A stretch of 64,000 nucleotides of DNA from Pontibacillus marinus BH030004 = DSM 16465 (GCF_000425225.1 NZ_KE384333.1:49308-113307), one strand, 5' to 3'. Positions 16,863-26,356 are shown, counted from the stretch's first letter. Notes: a model not told the origin generated them from the letters alone. Numbers and translations are program-made.

Positions 16863-17662
16863 CATTTATTATATTTTCTCATTGCTCCATGATGCGTAGA
16901 TCCGATACCTCTATTAAATGAAAGTGAATGCTGAATCGCATACGTTATAAATTGTTTTGCTATTTGAACCGCTTCTTCTACTGTTTTCCCTTTGGCAAGC
17001 TCTGAGGCAATTGCTGCTGAGTATGTACAACCTGCCCCGCTAGTATGAATCGTTTCTATTTTGTGGGACTCGATTTCATAAAACTTCTCCCCATCGTATA
17101 AAATATCTGTAGCATTCTCCGTTAATGGTCCACCCTTTACTAACACATAGGCTGGTCCAATATCTTTTATCTGTATAGCAGCTTCCTTCATATCTTGGAT
17201 GGTATCGATACTTTCCACACTAGTTAAGCGAGCTGCTTCCATTCTGTTCGGTGTAATTACCTTAGCAAGAGGAAGCATATGTTCTTTAAAAGATTCGATG
17301 GCATCATCTTTTAACAATTGAGAACCCATCTTCCCGATCATTACAGGATCAACCACTATGTTAGGAATGGATAACTCCTTTATAAGTTCAGAGACCCGAA
17401 CAATAATGTCTTCTGTAAAAAGCATGCCTGTTTTCGCAGCATCAAGACCTACATGCTCATGAGCAGCATACACTTGTGCTTCGATTGTATCGATTGGATG
17501 AGTAAAAATCCCCTGTTCTGTTTTGGCATTGTTGGCCACTATAGCAGTAATCGCACTCATTCCGTAAACATCTCTTTCTTGGAATGTTTTTAAATCAGCC
17601 TGTATCCCAGCACTCCCTTGAGCTGCAGACCCTGCTATCGTTAATACACGTGGTAACGTCAT
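16862..17662 (-). CDS. pdxK: pyridoxine / hydroxymethylpyrimidine kinase (PdxK/ThiD2 type)
   Basis: Ribokinase-fold kinase of 266 residues that phosphorylates pyridoxine-type vitamers or hydroxymethylpyrimidine. It begins MTLPRVLTIAGSAAQGSAG, then IQADLKTFQE and DPVMIGKMG. The anion-hole motif is SGAGCTYSAA; GAGC with Cys marks the Gram-positive PdxK/ThiD2 branch, where ThiD proper has GTGD. An HGAMR-type C-terminus also fits PdxK. The start at 17662 has AAAGGAGT upstream. An 80-codon upstream open extension is unlike the family and overlaps the divergent HAD gene, so I discard it. Vitamin B6 salvage is the likely role; a thiamin role is possible. Confidence 0.82.
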   Translation of the reverse strand: MTLPRVLTIAGSAAQGSAGIQADLKTFQERDVYGMSAITAIVANNAKTEQGIFTHPIDTIEAQVYAAHEHVGLDAAKTGMLFTEDIIVRVSELIKELSIPNIVVDPVMIGKMGSQLLKDDAIESFKEHMLPLAKVITPNRMEAARLTSVESIDTIQDMKEAAIQIKDIGPAYVLVKGGPLTENATDILYDGEKFYEIESHKIETIHTSGAGCTYSAAIASELAKGKTVEEAVQIAKQFITYAIQHSLSFNRGIGSTHHGAMRKYNK

Positions 17663-17807
17663 GTTTCTACTCCTTTTTTCATATTCATTATTCCTATTGT
17701 ACGGCAGTTTCCTTATGTAATGCGAATAGACTGATTGCATAATCTCTGTTAGCCTCCACCATTTTGTATTAAAATAAGGGGGGTTGATAAAGGAGGACAT
17801 ACGTAAC

Positions 17808-18551
17808 ATGGATAAAGACATTAAACTCATAGCTTTAGATATGGATGGAACATTATTAAATAACGAGCACGAGATCTCCCCAGAAAACCAAGCTGCAATC
17901 AAAAAAGCAAAGGCTCAAGGCTTTCATGTGGTGATTAGCACTGGGCGCTCTCTTTCTACGTGCAAAGAGATTATTGAACCTTTAGGTGAATCCGCTTATC
18001 TCGTTACAATTAATGGCGGCGAAATTTATGATCAAAACTTTGAGCTTATAGAACGAAATTCTTTTGATCCAAAAGATGTTCGTAAGCTATGGGACCTTAC
18101 CCAAAAGCATCAAGCCTTTTTCTGGTCCTCAACCGTTCAAGGTCGCTTTAACTCTGATGATCCTTTCGAAAAGGAAGTTGAAGATTATGAATGGATTAAA
18201 TATGGCTTTAACTTTGAGGATGAAGAATTACGTGACACCGTTTTAGAAGAGCTAAAAAATCACGATACTTTTGAGGTTACGAACTCAAGCCCGCTTAATC
18301 TTGAAATTAATCCAGTTGGTATCAATAAAGCTACAGCCTTACGAAAAGTAAGCAAGTGGCTGAACCTTACAATGGATAACGTTATGGCTGTTGGGGATAG
18401 TTTAAATGACATCGCTATGATCCACGAAGCAGGCCTTGGCGTTGCTATGGGAAATGCGCAGGATGTTGTGAAAAAGGAATCTAATTGGGTAACTGGCACA
18501 AACCAGGAACATGGCGTAGCTCAGGCTATTGAGCGTGTTTTGGAAAAATAA
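17808..18551 (+). CDS. Cof-type HAD phosphatase
   Basis: Cytoplasmic HAD-superfamily phosphatase, Cof/IIB subfamily, 247 residues (family usually 255-290, so slightly short in the cap). Motif I is LIALDMDGTLLNN, motif II is VISTGR, the motif III Lys lies near INKATALR, and motif IV is VAVGDSLNDIAM in the form MAVGDSLNDI. Relatives hydrolyse sugar phosphates, FMN or PLP. ATG at 17808 with AAAGGAGG 11 bases before. Divergent from pdxK across a short promoter region; a PLP-phosphatase link is possible but unproven. Confidence 0.87.
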   Translation: MDKDIKLIALDMDGTLLNNEHEISPENQAAIKKAKAQGFHVVISTGRSLSTCKEIIEPLGESAYLVTINGGEIYDQNFELIERNSFDPKDVRKLWDLTQKHQAFFWSSTVQGRFNSDDPFEKEVEDYEWIKYGFNFEDEELRDTVLEELKNHDTFEVTNSSPLNLEINPVGINKATALRKVSKWLNLTMDNVMAVGDSLNDIAMIHEAGLGVAMGNAQDVVKKESNWVTGTNQEHGVAQAIERVLEK

Positions 18552-18568
18552 CATCAGTAGAATTTTTT

Positions 18569-18615
18569 AGTAGTTCAGTTTTGGAGGATAACTTCTTAAT
18601 TGGACTACTTTTTTA
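18569..18615 (+). terminator. terminator of the HAD phosphatase gene
   Basis: AGTAGTTCAG (18569-18578) pairs imperfectly with TTGGACTACT (18600-18609), followed by TTTTTTAT. Confidence 0.65.
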
Positions 18616-18664
18616 TGATGGAATGATTTAAGTTGTTCAGGATAATGGCAGGATTATTGAATAA

Positions 18665-18691
18665 AAAAGAACCAGTTGTATATACAACCGG
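18665..18691 (-). terminator. terminator of the M20 dipeptidase gene
   Basis: CCAGTTGTATATACAACCGG is a palindrome with one mismatch pair. Read on the minus strand it is followed by TTCTTTTTTAT. Confidence 0.75.
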
Positions 18692-18732
18692 CCCTTCTTC
18701 ACTTTATTCTTTTGTTAGATTTTAAAACTCTT

Positions 18733-20082
18733 CTATAAGGAATACAGATATTCACAAACCGTCTCAATTCCTTTAGTAAAGTTATCGAGATGGAAATGTT
18801 CGTTCGGTGCATGTAGGTTTTCAGATGGTAAACCGAAGCCCATCAATACTACAGGTGCATTCAATACACGAGCGAAAACTTCTACAATGGGGATAGATCC
18901 ACCTTCTTTCGGAAAGAGTGGACGAATCCCGTACACATCCTCATATGCATCTGCAGCTTTTTGAATCATTGGGTCTTGGGAATCCAAGGATACTGGATCA
19001 GCTTTTATAAGTTGTTTAATATCTACTTGAGCTCCAACCGGCTTATGTTTCTCAACGTGTTTTTGAATATACTCATACACTTTCACCGGTGATTGTTCTC
19101 CTACTAAACGGCAGCTAATTTTAGCTACAGCTTCTTTCGGCACTATGGTTTTCATTCCCTCTTCTGCAAAACCTCCAGCAACACCGTTAATTTCTAGAGT
19201 TGGTCGAATTCCCGTTCTTTCTTGGAATGTAAAGCCTTCTTCTCCAAACAATTCGCTCATATCGAGTTCTTTCTTTGTTTTTTCTGGATCAAAAGGAATT
19301 TGAGCTACCTCTTCTCTTAGCTCAGCTGTTGGAGTCGGTACACCCTCGTAAAAACCATCAATAGCTACCTTGCCGTTTTCATGGTGCATAGAGTCGAGTA
19401 ACTGAACAATGCTATGAACAGCGTTTGGAACTCCTCCGCCGTATTGACCTGAATGTAAGTCGGTATTGGCTGTCTTTACATTCATTTCTAACGCTAAAGC
19501 ACCTCGAAGTGATGTACATATCGCAGGTTGGTTTTCATCAATAAACGATGTATCTGAAACCAACACTGCATCTGCAGCGAGCTTTTCTTGGTTTTGATCA
19601 ATGAATGGAGGAAGATTTCGACTTGCAATTTCCTCTTCTCCTTCAATACAGAATTTCACATTAACCGGAAGCTTTCCATCCTTCTCCATAATGGCTTCTA
19701 ATGCCTTAATATGAATAAACACTTGTCCTTTATCATCAGTGGCACCACGTGCATAGATTTTGTTTGCTCGAACAACGGGTTCAAAAGGTGGGGTTTCCCA
19801 TAGATCTAGTGGTTCTGCTGGCTGGACGTCATAATGGCCATAAATAAGGACTGTAGGCTTCCCTTCTGCATGTAACCAGTCTGCATAAACAATGGGATGT
19901 CCTTCTGTTTGAATGATTTCGATATTTTCCATACCGATTTTCTTCAAAGCACCTTCAAGCCATTTAGCTCCCTTTTGTACCTCTTCTTTATAGTCGTTTA
20001 CTGAAGAAATACTAGGGATACGTAAAAAGTCTTTTAATTCTTCGATGTATTGATCTTTATGTAATTGAATGGTTTCCTTCAT
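18733..20082 (-). CDS. M20 family dipeptidase
   Basis: Cytoplasmic zinc dipeptidase of the M20 (ArgE/DapE/carnosinase-like) type, 449 residues, usual length. Seen: IYGHYDVQP (first zinc His and Asp), ARGATDDKGQ (bridging Asp), CIEGEEEIASRNL (catalytic Glu-Glu), VSDTSFID (ligand Asp), a dimerisation domain at about 185-330, and LHAPNEHFHLDN (last ligand His). GAGGAGGG lies before the ATG. Members degrade dipeptides for nitrogen. Monocistronic, with its own terminator. Confidence 0.87.
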   Translation of the reverse strand: MKETIQLHKDQYIEELKDFLRIPSISSVNDYKEEVQKGAKWLEGALKKIGMENIEIIQTEGHPIVYADWLHAEGKPTVLIYGHYDVQPAEPLDLWETPPFEPVVRANKIYARGATDDKGQVFIHIKALEAIMEKDGKLPVNVKFCIEGEEEIASRNLPPFIDQNQEKLAADAVLVSDTSFIDENQPAICTSLRGALALEMNVKTANTDLHSGQYGGGVPNAVHSIVQLLDSMHHENGKVAIDGFYEGVPTPTAELREEVAQIPFDPEKTKKELDMSELFGEEGFTFQERTGIRPTLEINGVAGGFAEEGMKTIVPKEAVAKISCRLVGEQSPVKVYEYIQKHVEKHKPVGAQVDIKQLIKADPVSLDSQDPMIQKAADAYEDVYGIRPLFPKEGGSIPIVEVFARVLNAPVVLMGFGLPSENLHAPNEHFHLDNFTKGIETVCEYLYSL

Positions 20083-20256
20083 ATAAAACCCTCCTCGACA
20101 AGTTATAGTCCATATTATATCAATTCGTAAGTACTCATGTCGCCTATATCAATTGGTTGGTTTTATGATTTGCTAAATTACGGTTCCTTATCAAAAAACA
20201 CCCCAACATTATTTCTCCTAAAACGGGTCAAAGTAAGAAAATAAGGAGGGGTAAGT

Positions 20257-20382
20257 ATGGATAACACGCAAGATTTCGTACAACAGTTAAATGAAAAGAA
20301 AAGAAAAGATGAACATAATAAAGAGCGTGAAGGCAAACACCGTAAACCGTCCAAGCGTTTACCGAGTAAAAACCACAAGTAA
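20257..20382 (+). CDS. DUF4023 small protein
   Basis: A 41-residue, very basic and hydrophilic peptide starting MDNTQDFVQQLNEKKRKDEH and ending PSKRLPSKNHK. This DTxxFVxxLxEKxxKDxxNKxxxG pattern with a terminal LPxK is that of the Bacillus DUF4023 proteins of about 40 residues, function unknown. AAGGAGG precedes the ATG by 7 bases. A stand-alone gene with a strong terminator, which supports that it is expressed. Confidence 0.8.
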   Translation: MDNTQDFVQQLNEKKRKDEHNKEREGKHRKPSKRLPSKNHK

Positions 20383-20390
20383 AGTTGAAA

Positions 20391-20421
20391 AAGTGTAGCT
20401 CGATTAAGGGCTACACTTTTC
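20391..20421 (+). terminator. terminator of the DUF4023 gene
   Basis: AAGTGTAGC pairs with GCTACACTT around TCGATTAAGG, followed by TTTCT. Confidence 0.85.
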
Positions 20422-20632
20422 TAATGGCGGAATTAGTACGAAATAACCACCACGGCGATTATGGTATTTATTTCAAATATAACGGGTTCATTTTCTCATT
20501 TTTAAATTTAACTGAAATAATCATTAAAAATTTTTAATAAAACACGATAAAAGAATTAAGTCTTTTGATACAACACGATCAAACAAAAAGATCACAATAT
20601 CATAAATAACAAGACCAGAAAGGAAATGCGGT

Positions 20633-21508
20633 TTGAAATTATTAGGATTATTTACTTTTCTTCTGTTTGGACATTTTTCAACTAGCGATGCCGTTATGGC
20701 AGATGAAACAAAGTGGGATCAAGCAACATGGTTATGGCATACCTCTAACATTGTGGAGGCTCCAGATGAAGTCCTGCAGTTTCTTAATCAAAAAGATGTA
20801 GACAGTGTTTATTTACAAATCAACCGTGACATTGAGCCTACTTCATACATGTCTTTCATAAAAGAGGCAACGAATGATGGGATTTCTGTATATGCTTTAG
20901 ACGGATCAAAAAATTGGATTTCGAATCGTGAAGGCTTTGATCTTTTCTTAAATTGGGTGGAGAAGTATCAAAACTTTGCTGCGGATGGAGAGAAGTTTTC
21001 TGGAATCCATTTAGATGTAGAGCCCTACTTACACGAGATGTGGGATAATGACTATCAGAATGCAATCCTTCAGTATCAAAACATAATATCAGAAGCTGCT
21101 CAAAAAGCTGAACAATGGGACATGCTTTTTGCAGCAGACATCCCTTTCTGGTATGACACGAAGTATTTTGATAATGAAACATATGGGAAAGGACTTTTGC
21201 ATAAATGGGTTATTGATACATCAGATGAAGTTGGAATTATGGCTTACCGTAATTTCGCTGAGGGGAGTAACGGGATCATTGAAATCTCTAAAAATGAAAT
21301 CCAATATGCGAAAGAAGTTGGAAAAAAAGTAACGGTAGGCGTAGAAACAAAAGAAATTACAAGCTATGATTACATTTCTTTTTATGGCTTGGGAGAAGAA
21401 AAAATGAATGAAGAAGTAACGAAGGTTTATGATCAGTTTGGAAGCATTACAAGTTTTAATGGATTTGCCATTCATAGCTATAAATATTGGAAAGCGTTAG
21501 GGAAATAA
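20633..21508 (+). CDS. secreted TIM-barrel-like (putative glycosidase) protein, family member 1
   Basis: 291 residues, with an N-terminal signal (KLLGLFTFLLFGHFSTSDA, probable cleavage near VMA-DE), so exported. One domain: TWLWHTSNI start, VDSVYLQINR, GIHLDVEPYLHEMW (DxE near residue 128, reminiscent of the catalytic DxE of GH18/GH85-like barrels), ADIPFWY, GIMAYRNFAEG and a C-terminal AIHSYKYWK. The same order of motifs recurs in the genes at 26401-28131 (twice) and 39044-39961. I do not recognise a named family; a polysaccharide- or peptidoglycan-directed glycosidase is inferred. TTG start with AAAGGA upstream. Located just before comQ. Confidence 0.7.
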   Translation: MKLLGLFTFLLFGHFSTSDAVMADETKWDQATWLWHTSNIVEAPDEVLQFLNQKDVDSVYLQINRDIEPTSYMSFIKEATNDGISVYALDGSKNWISNREGFDLFLNWVEKYQNFAADGEKFSGIHLDVEPYLHEMWDNDYQNAILQYQNIISEAAQKAEQWDMLFAADIPFWYDTKYFDNETYGKGLLHKWVIDTSDEVGIMAYRNFAEGSNGIIEISKNEIQYAKEVGKKVTVGVETKEITSYDYISFYGLGEEKMNEEVTKVYDQFGSITSFNGFAIHSYKYWKALGK

Positions 21509-21552
21509 AAAAATAATTAGATCGACCTACAAATTCAACATATAGGCATTTA

Positions 21553-21592
21553 AACGTATGGGGCTTCATCAGAAGTCCGATGCGTTTTTTAT
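21553..21592 (+). terminator. terminator after TIM-barrel gene 1
   Basis: ACGTATGGGGCTTC pairs with GAAGTCCGATGCGT (two mismatches) around ATCA, then TTTTTATT. The remaining gap to comQ (21593-21931) holds the comQ promoter region; I see no clear ComA box or other motif there. Confidence 0.8.
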
Positions 21593-21931
21593 TATTTCGT
21601 TAGTCTAATTGCATTATTTGATTTCTCCCCTCGAATTCATAAGAAAATCCTCTCCCCCCATACACTCAGCGCTTTCCCTTATACTTGTGCACCCCCTAAC
21701 CTTAAGACCAACGACCCCCACCAAAAGTACTCATTTAAAACAACTGTAAAACCACCTTGTATACGCATACATATTTTGGTGTGCCTAACATAAGCAACTT
21801 TTTCATCCATGCTTTTTAGGCCCTTCCATGTAACTTTGTTCTCGCTACTTTCCTACCTATTCAGTTTCCGAACGATTATGGTAGGCTTATGTTTAATTGA
21901 AAGACAATTTAGAAATTAAGAATGGTGAGAT

Positions 21932-22858
21932 ATGTCTAACCAAGATGAACAAATCGCTCAGTTCATGCTTTCAGCTGTTGAAAGACAATTTAGTTTACAT
22001 GACCTGAAGCAGCATACATTTAGTTTTATTCAGTACAAGAAAAAGGAAGGCTTCTCGTTCGCCAATCTTACGAAGATTCATTATGAGATGTTTGGTGGTG
22101 AAGAACACTCAGACATTTATCAAGCTTGTGCTGCTGTAGAAATCATGATTTTAGCTCTTGATATTTTTGATGACTTACAAGATCAAGATGCACTAGACAA
22201 ACCATGGTGTGACACTCAGCAAGCTATCTCGATGAATATTGCTACGGGTCTTCTAATGTTAAGCATGGAGATGCTTTCAAACACGACCTTTGAAGAAAGT
22301 CGAAAACGAGATGCTATCCAATATATGAACCAGCAAGTTTTAAAAGCTGTACAAGGACAACATCAAGATTTACAGCAACAAATAAAGACTGAAGATGATT
22401 ATCTACAAATGGTTCAAAACAAGTCAGGTTCATTAATGGCTTGCGCGTGCCTTGTGGGTGTCTCTTTAGTAACACCTGATAACCATGAGCAAGTTATAGA
22501 ATATGCCACAAACTTTGGTATCGCGGCTCAGATACAGAATGACCTTCAAGATGTCTTGCGAGGAGATACAAAAAACGATCTACTCTATAAGAAATTAACA
22601 CTTCCTGTGCTGAAGCTTTTGGAAGAGAATAACGATCACGCTCAATGGATTCGAGATTACTACAATGACCTTGTAGAAAAGCAATTTATTTATGAAAACA
22701 AGGTAGAATTACTTGATTGGATTAGGAACTCATCATCAATCATGTATGTTCAAGTTTTAAAGCGGGTGTACCAGCGAAAAACGATCCAACAGATAAAGGA
22801 AATAGATACCAATTCAAAAATGCGACATAAACTTATGCAATTAATCGAACAAATATAG
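21932..22858 (+). CDS. comQ: ComQ, isoprenyl transferase for the ComX pheromone
   Basis: 308-residue polyprenyl-synthase-fold enzyme that prenylates a Trp of the ComX precursor and supports its export. The first Asp-rich motif is DIFDDLQDQD (DDxxD) and the second is QIQNDLQDVL (NDxxD), both needed in ComQ. Length fits B. subtilis ComQ (about 299). It starts with ATG after GGTGAG. It is followed at 65 bases by comX and then by comP and comA in the canonical order. Sequence match to the subtilis group is moderate, so this would be a distinct pherotype. Confidence 0.93.
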   Translation: MSNQDEQIAQFMLSAVERQFSLHDLKQHTFSFIQYKKKEGFSFANLTKIHYEMFGGEEHSDIYQACAAVEIMILALDIFDDLQDQDALDKPWCDTQQAISMNIATGLLMLSMEMLSNTTFEESRKRDAIQYMNQQVLKAVQGQHQDLQQQIKTEDDYLQMVQNKSGSLMACACLVGVSLVTPDNHEQVIEYATNFGIAAQIQNDLQDVLRGDTKNDLLYKKLTLPVLKLLEENNDHAQWIRDYYNDLVEKQFIYENKVELLDWIRNSSSIMYVQVLKRVYQRKTIQQIKEIDTNSKMRHKLMQLIEQI

Positions 22859-22923
22859 TTCACCTAATCAATTGCATGATAGACAAGGGGGCAATTGGTA
22901 CATTTCAAAGGAGGAAATTCGTT

Positions 22924-23097
22924 ATGTTACAAACCGTTGTTGAAAAACTAGTTGAAAGTCCAGATCTTTTGAAACAAGTCCGCGAAGGAAATGCTAGCTT
23001 AGCTGGCATATCAGAAACTGAAAAGGCTGCCATCCTTGATGTATTTGATGAAAATAGCCAAGAGAATACTGTACTTGGAATCTGCTATTGGAAATAG
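22924..23097 (+). CDS. comX: ComX pheromone precursor
   Basis: 57-residue precursor (MLQTVVEKLVESPDLLKQV start) with the ComX propeptide features: a VxxLVxxP opening, GNASLAGIS near 28, and a short C-terminal peptide holding a Trp close to the end (LGICYWK). The Trp is the residue ComQ would prenylate. AAAGGAGG is 7 bases before the chosen ATG; an in-frame ATG 48 bases earlier has no RBS and would add a non-family leader. The mature peptide would be the last 6-10 residues; it is unusual in having Cys-Tyr before the Trp and Lys last. Confidence 0.92.
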   Translation: MLQTVVEKLVESPDLLKQVREGNASLAGISETEKAAILDVFDENSQENTVLGICYWK

Positions 23098-23171
23098 AAA
23101 TGAAAAAGGTAGGCATCTGGTTAGAAGCCTCAAAAGACACGCCTCATAAGAAAATCATAGAGCAAGTGAAC

Positions 23172-23200
23172 ATAGCCAGATACTACTCTGGCTATTTTTG
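23172..23200 (+). terminator. hairpin terminator between comX and comP
   Basis: ATAGCCAGA pairs with TCTGGCTAT around TACTAC, followed by TTTTG. It lies inside the operon and should reduce transcription into comP and comA relative to comQX. Confidence 0.8.
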
Positions 23201-23249
23201 TTCTACATTTACTCCACCCTTAAAGCTGTAAAAGAAAGGTATTGAAATC

Positions 23250-25586
23250 ATGAAGCTGTTCCACAGAAAATTCTATACAGCCGGACTAACCGGGTTGATT
23301 CTACTAATGGCTTTGTATTTAGTTTACGTTACGATGACCCAAACATATATAGGCATTAATTTAAACCAAAACCAAGAAGGACAATGGGAAGTTAGTGCTG
23401 TTGACCCTATTGGCTGGGCAGGCCACCATGACATTCAAACAGGTGAAGTATTAGTAGAAGTCAATCACATGCAACCTGATGAGCACCGTTCAATACGACG
23501 GTATGGTGTCATTGGAGATATCGAACAACTAAAAACAAGAAAACAAGGTGTAGAATCTGAATTTACTACCTTCCCGTCTACGAATTCGGATACGCTCTTA
23601 TATCACACGATCATTCCATCGATTGTTTTTATGATTCTATTTGCTCTATCAAGCTTTATCTATACTCGCAAAAAAGAAGATCGAACAGCGCTTATACTTA
23701 GTCTGTTTTTCCTTAATGTCGGGTTAGGATACCTTAGTGCAGGGGCTTCGGCGCGAGCGGATATTATTGCACGTTTTATTGCTGGACTCTCATTTATGAT
23801 GACACCTACACTTTTCTTACACTTTCTTGTGACGTACTTTTTACGCTATCGCATTTATTTTATACGTTTCCGTACGCTCATTATTCTGTATGGGGTTAAT
23901 TTATTGATTGTCTTAATTGATACGTTTTCCTTCTTTTTCAATATTGGTGGATTATATTCCATCATTCGAAATACTCATTTGATCCTATTTTCATTTGAAA
24001 TCTTTTGGTGTTTAGCCGTTCTTGTATCTTATTACGTTAAGTACAGAAAAACGATCCATAAGCCCGTTTTCCAAAACATGATTTTCGGTATAGTTGTATC
24101 CTTTTTCCCGTTTATCTTCTTAACGGCATTACCTAGCTCTTTCTTTGGAGTGGATATCATCCCTCCACCTGTATCTGCCGTATTCATTATATTTTTACCT
24201 ATTTTCTTCCTGTACTTGGTGTTAACGAACCGCTTATTTGATATTGATTTTATTAATAGCAGATTACGCTATTACTCTTTTATATCCGTTATACTAACCG
24301 TCTTAATTATAGGACCACTGACTATGGTCGTTACGAATATTACAATTATTGGTTGGATTCGTTTAACGCTTTCAATCTATGCAGCTTGTATTCTATTTTT
24401 CTATTTAGAAGAACGTTTCGATTTTAAACCGCGTTTTATGTCCAAGAAACATAATTTCCAGGATCGTTTAGACCAGTTCACAAAGGATATTTCGAACATT
24501 TTAAAACGTGAGGACTTAGATTCTCGGTTGATAAGAGAGGTAAAAGAAGTACTGCCTGTCGCCTCTGTTTCTTTAGTCCAATTTCACAAAGCAGATGCAT
24601 CTTTCAAGTTGATTGAGGGAGATAAAGGCTTCCCTGAGCATGGTTTTCGTTATCAATATAAAGAAAATAATGATGTAAATGAAGCAGGGGATCTCGTCCG
24701 CCTAGCAAAAGGAAAATGTTTTATTATCAGTGAAAGACATGAGTCATTACATATTCTTTGGGTGGATAACAAATTGAATCATACACCATTTAATCAAGAC
24801 GAAATTAGCTGGCTTAAGACAATGGCGCACTACACTGGAATTGTGTATCAAAACTTCCAATTAATCGAAGGGGTTACAGAAGAGCTGAAGCAATCGATGT
24901 ACCAAAACAACGAAGCCCCTTCCTGGTTGTTACGTTTGTTATTCAATCTTTCTGAAAAAGAACGTGCAAGGCTAGCTTATGACCTTCATGATTCTGCGCT
25001 TCAAGAACAATTGGTATGGTACCGAAAGGTCGAGGAGCTGTTAGAAGAAGAGAAGCTCTCCCCTCCAACAGAACGCACGCTAAGCCAAGTAAAAGATGGG
25101 CTATTAGATGTCGTTCAACAGATTCGGGATACATGCACGTTTTTACGTCCGCCGTTCTTAAAAGAAACAGGAATCGTACAAGCATTGCAGCACTTAATGG
25201 ATTATTACCGCTTGCACGCAAACTTTTTTATAACATTCGAAGGTAGCCAGTTCACAAAGCAGCTAGATCATGAGCATTCCTTAGCGATATACCGAATTGT
25301 TCAGGAGCTTTTAAATAATGCACTGAAACACTCCAAAGCTCAACTTGTTCAATTTGACCTAAAAAGCGAAGGAGATATGGTGGTTTTAAACTACAAAGAT
25401 GATGGTGTCGGTCTACCTCTACAGGAATTGAATAATGATTCACAAAGTATGGGCTTAGCAGGAATTCGCCAAAGAGTTCGTAGTTTACAAGGGGATGTAG
25501 AATTCTTTTCTTCAAGTGAAGGTGGGTTCGAGCTTGCTATGTTTCTACAGATCAAAAACCAAAACCCATATAAAACCTTAAAATAG
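23250..25586 (+). CDS. comP: ComP, membrane sensor histidine kinase for ComX
   Basis: 778 residues, close to B. subtilis ComP (769). Layout: TM1 (about 8-30), an extracellular PDZ-like loop (30-115, with GWAGHHDIQTGEVL), then a series of TM segments to about 390 that form the pheromone receptor. After this come a GAF-like linker and a NarL-type kinase core: HisKA_3 motif ARLAYDLHDSALQEQ (His near 579), NNALKHSKAQ (N box), DDGVGLP and MGLAGIRQRV (G boxes). RBS GAAAGG. The stop is 16 bases before the comA start. Confidence 0.93.
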   Translation: MKLFHRKFYTAGLTGLILLMALYLVYVTMTQTYIGINLNQNQEGQWEVSAVDPIGWAGHHDIQTGEVLVEVNHMQPDEHRSIRRYGVIGDIEQLKTRKQGVESEFTTFPSTNSDTLLYHTIIPSIVFMILFALSSFIYTRKKEDRTALILSLFFLNVGLGYLSAGASARADIIARFIAGLSFMMTPTLFLHFLVTYFLRYRIYFIRFRTLIILYGVNLLIVLIDTFSFFFNIGGLYSIIRNTHLILFSFEIFWCLAVLVSYYVKYRKTIHKPVFQNMIFGIVVSFFPFIFLTALPSSFFGVDIIPPPVSAVFIIFLPIFFLYLVLTNRLFDIDFINSRLRYYSFISVILTVLIIGPLTMVVTNITIIGWIRLTLSIYAACILFFYLEERFDFKPRFMSKKHNFQDRLDQFTKDISNILKREDLDSRLIREVKEVLPVASVSLVQFHKADASFKLIEGDKGFPEHGFRYQYKENNDVNEAGDLVRLAKGKCFIISERHESLHILWVDNKLNHTPFNQDEISWLKTMAHYTGIVYQNFQLIEGVTEELKQSMYQNNEAPSWLLRLLFNLSEKERARLAYDLHDSALQEQLVWYRKVEELLEEEKLSPPTERTLSQVKDGLLDVVQQIRDTCTFLRPPFLKETGIVQALQHLMDYYRLHANFFITFEGSQFTKQLDHEHSLAIYRIVQELLNNALKHSKAQLVQFDLKSEGDMVVLNYKDDGVGLPLQELNNDSQSMGLAGIRQRVRSLQGDVEFFSSSEGGFELAMFLQIKNQNPYKTLK

Positions 25587-25602
25587 GATGGTGACTGAAA
25601 TC

Positions 25603-26271
25603 ATGATACGCATTATATTAGTCGATGATCACCCTTCCGTCGGAGAAGGAACTAAATTAATGATCGAACGTGAAGAGGACATGGTGGTTACCATTGTGGA
25701 ATCAGCGGGAGAAGCACTCGAAATCATAGAAAAGCAAGATTTTGATCTTATGCTTTTTGACTTACGTATGCCTGGAATGAATGGTATTGAATTAATAAAA
25801 GAAGTAAGAACGATGGGGAAAAACGCACCCATCGTCATCTATTCCGGACATGATATTGGACCTTACTTTAATACGCTTGTTGAAGCTGGTGTATCAGGGT
25901 TTGTTAGTAAAACTGAACCTCGTCATCAGCTACTGACATGCATTCGTTGTGCATTAGAAGGAAAAGTGATTTTACCACAATCCCTTTTCAATCAATTACG
26001 CCGTGTTGAAGTGCAAGCTCCTGAAGCCGAGGCCCAAGAACAAGAGGAAATGAAGGATGTTTCCATTAATTCAAAAGAACAAAAAATCTTGAAAGAGGTC
26101 GCCAAAGGCAAAAGTAATAAAGAAATTGCTCAAGACTTTTACCAAAGTCAACGTACGATTGAGTACAACCTGACGGAGATCTTCAAAAAGCTGAACGTGA
26201 AATCGAGAGCCGAAGCTGTACTGAAGTCTAAGCAGTGGGGAATTATAGCCGATGATGTAGAAGAAGAATAA
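25603..26271 (+). CDS. comA: ComA, quorum-sensing response regulator
   Basis: 222 residues. The receiver begins MIRIILVDDHPSVGEGTKLM, very like ComA, with phospho-Asp in MLFDLRMPGMNG and Lys in FVSKTEPR. The LuxR-type HTH (about 155-215) reads EQKILKEVAKGKSNKEIAQ, then QRTIEYNLTEIFKKLNVKSR; the S/R-IEY-LT-IF-KLNV block is ComA-specific. The ATG at 25603 has GGATGGTGA upstream; an in-frame ATG at 25588 has none. ComA-P activates target promoters such as srf or degQ in Bacillus. No perfect TTGCGG-N4-CCGCAA box was found in this window. Confidence 0.92.
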   Translation: MIRIILVDDHPSVGEGTKLMIEREEDMVVTIVESAGEALEIIEKQDFDLMLFDLRMPGMNGIELIKEVRTMGKNAPIVIYSGHDIGPYFNTLVEAGVSGFVSKTEPRHQLLTCIRCALEGKVILPQSLFNQLRRVEVQAPEAEAQEQEEMKDVSINSKEQKILKEVAKGKSNKEIAQDFYQSQRTIEYNLTEIFKKLNVKSRAEAVLKSKQWGIIADDVEEE

Positions 26272-26356
26272 AGAAGGCTATCGTAACGATATCTGTATAA
26301 TTAGTCTTTTGTATGTACCAACTTTGATTGCATTTATTATTATCTTTTTGTACCAC

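Noticed and set aside
23101..23232. 43-codon ORF after comX (MKKVGIWLEA start)
   Set aside because: No proper RBS, and a strong terminator hairpin lies inside it.
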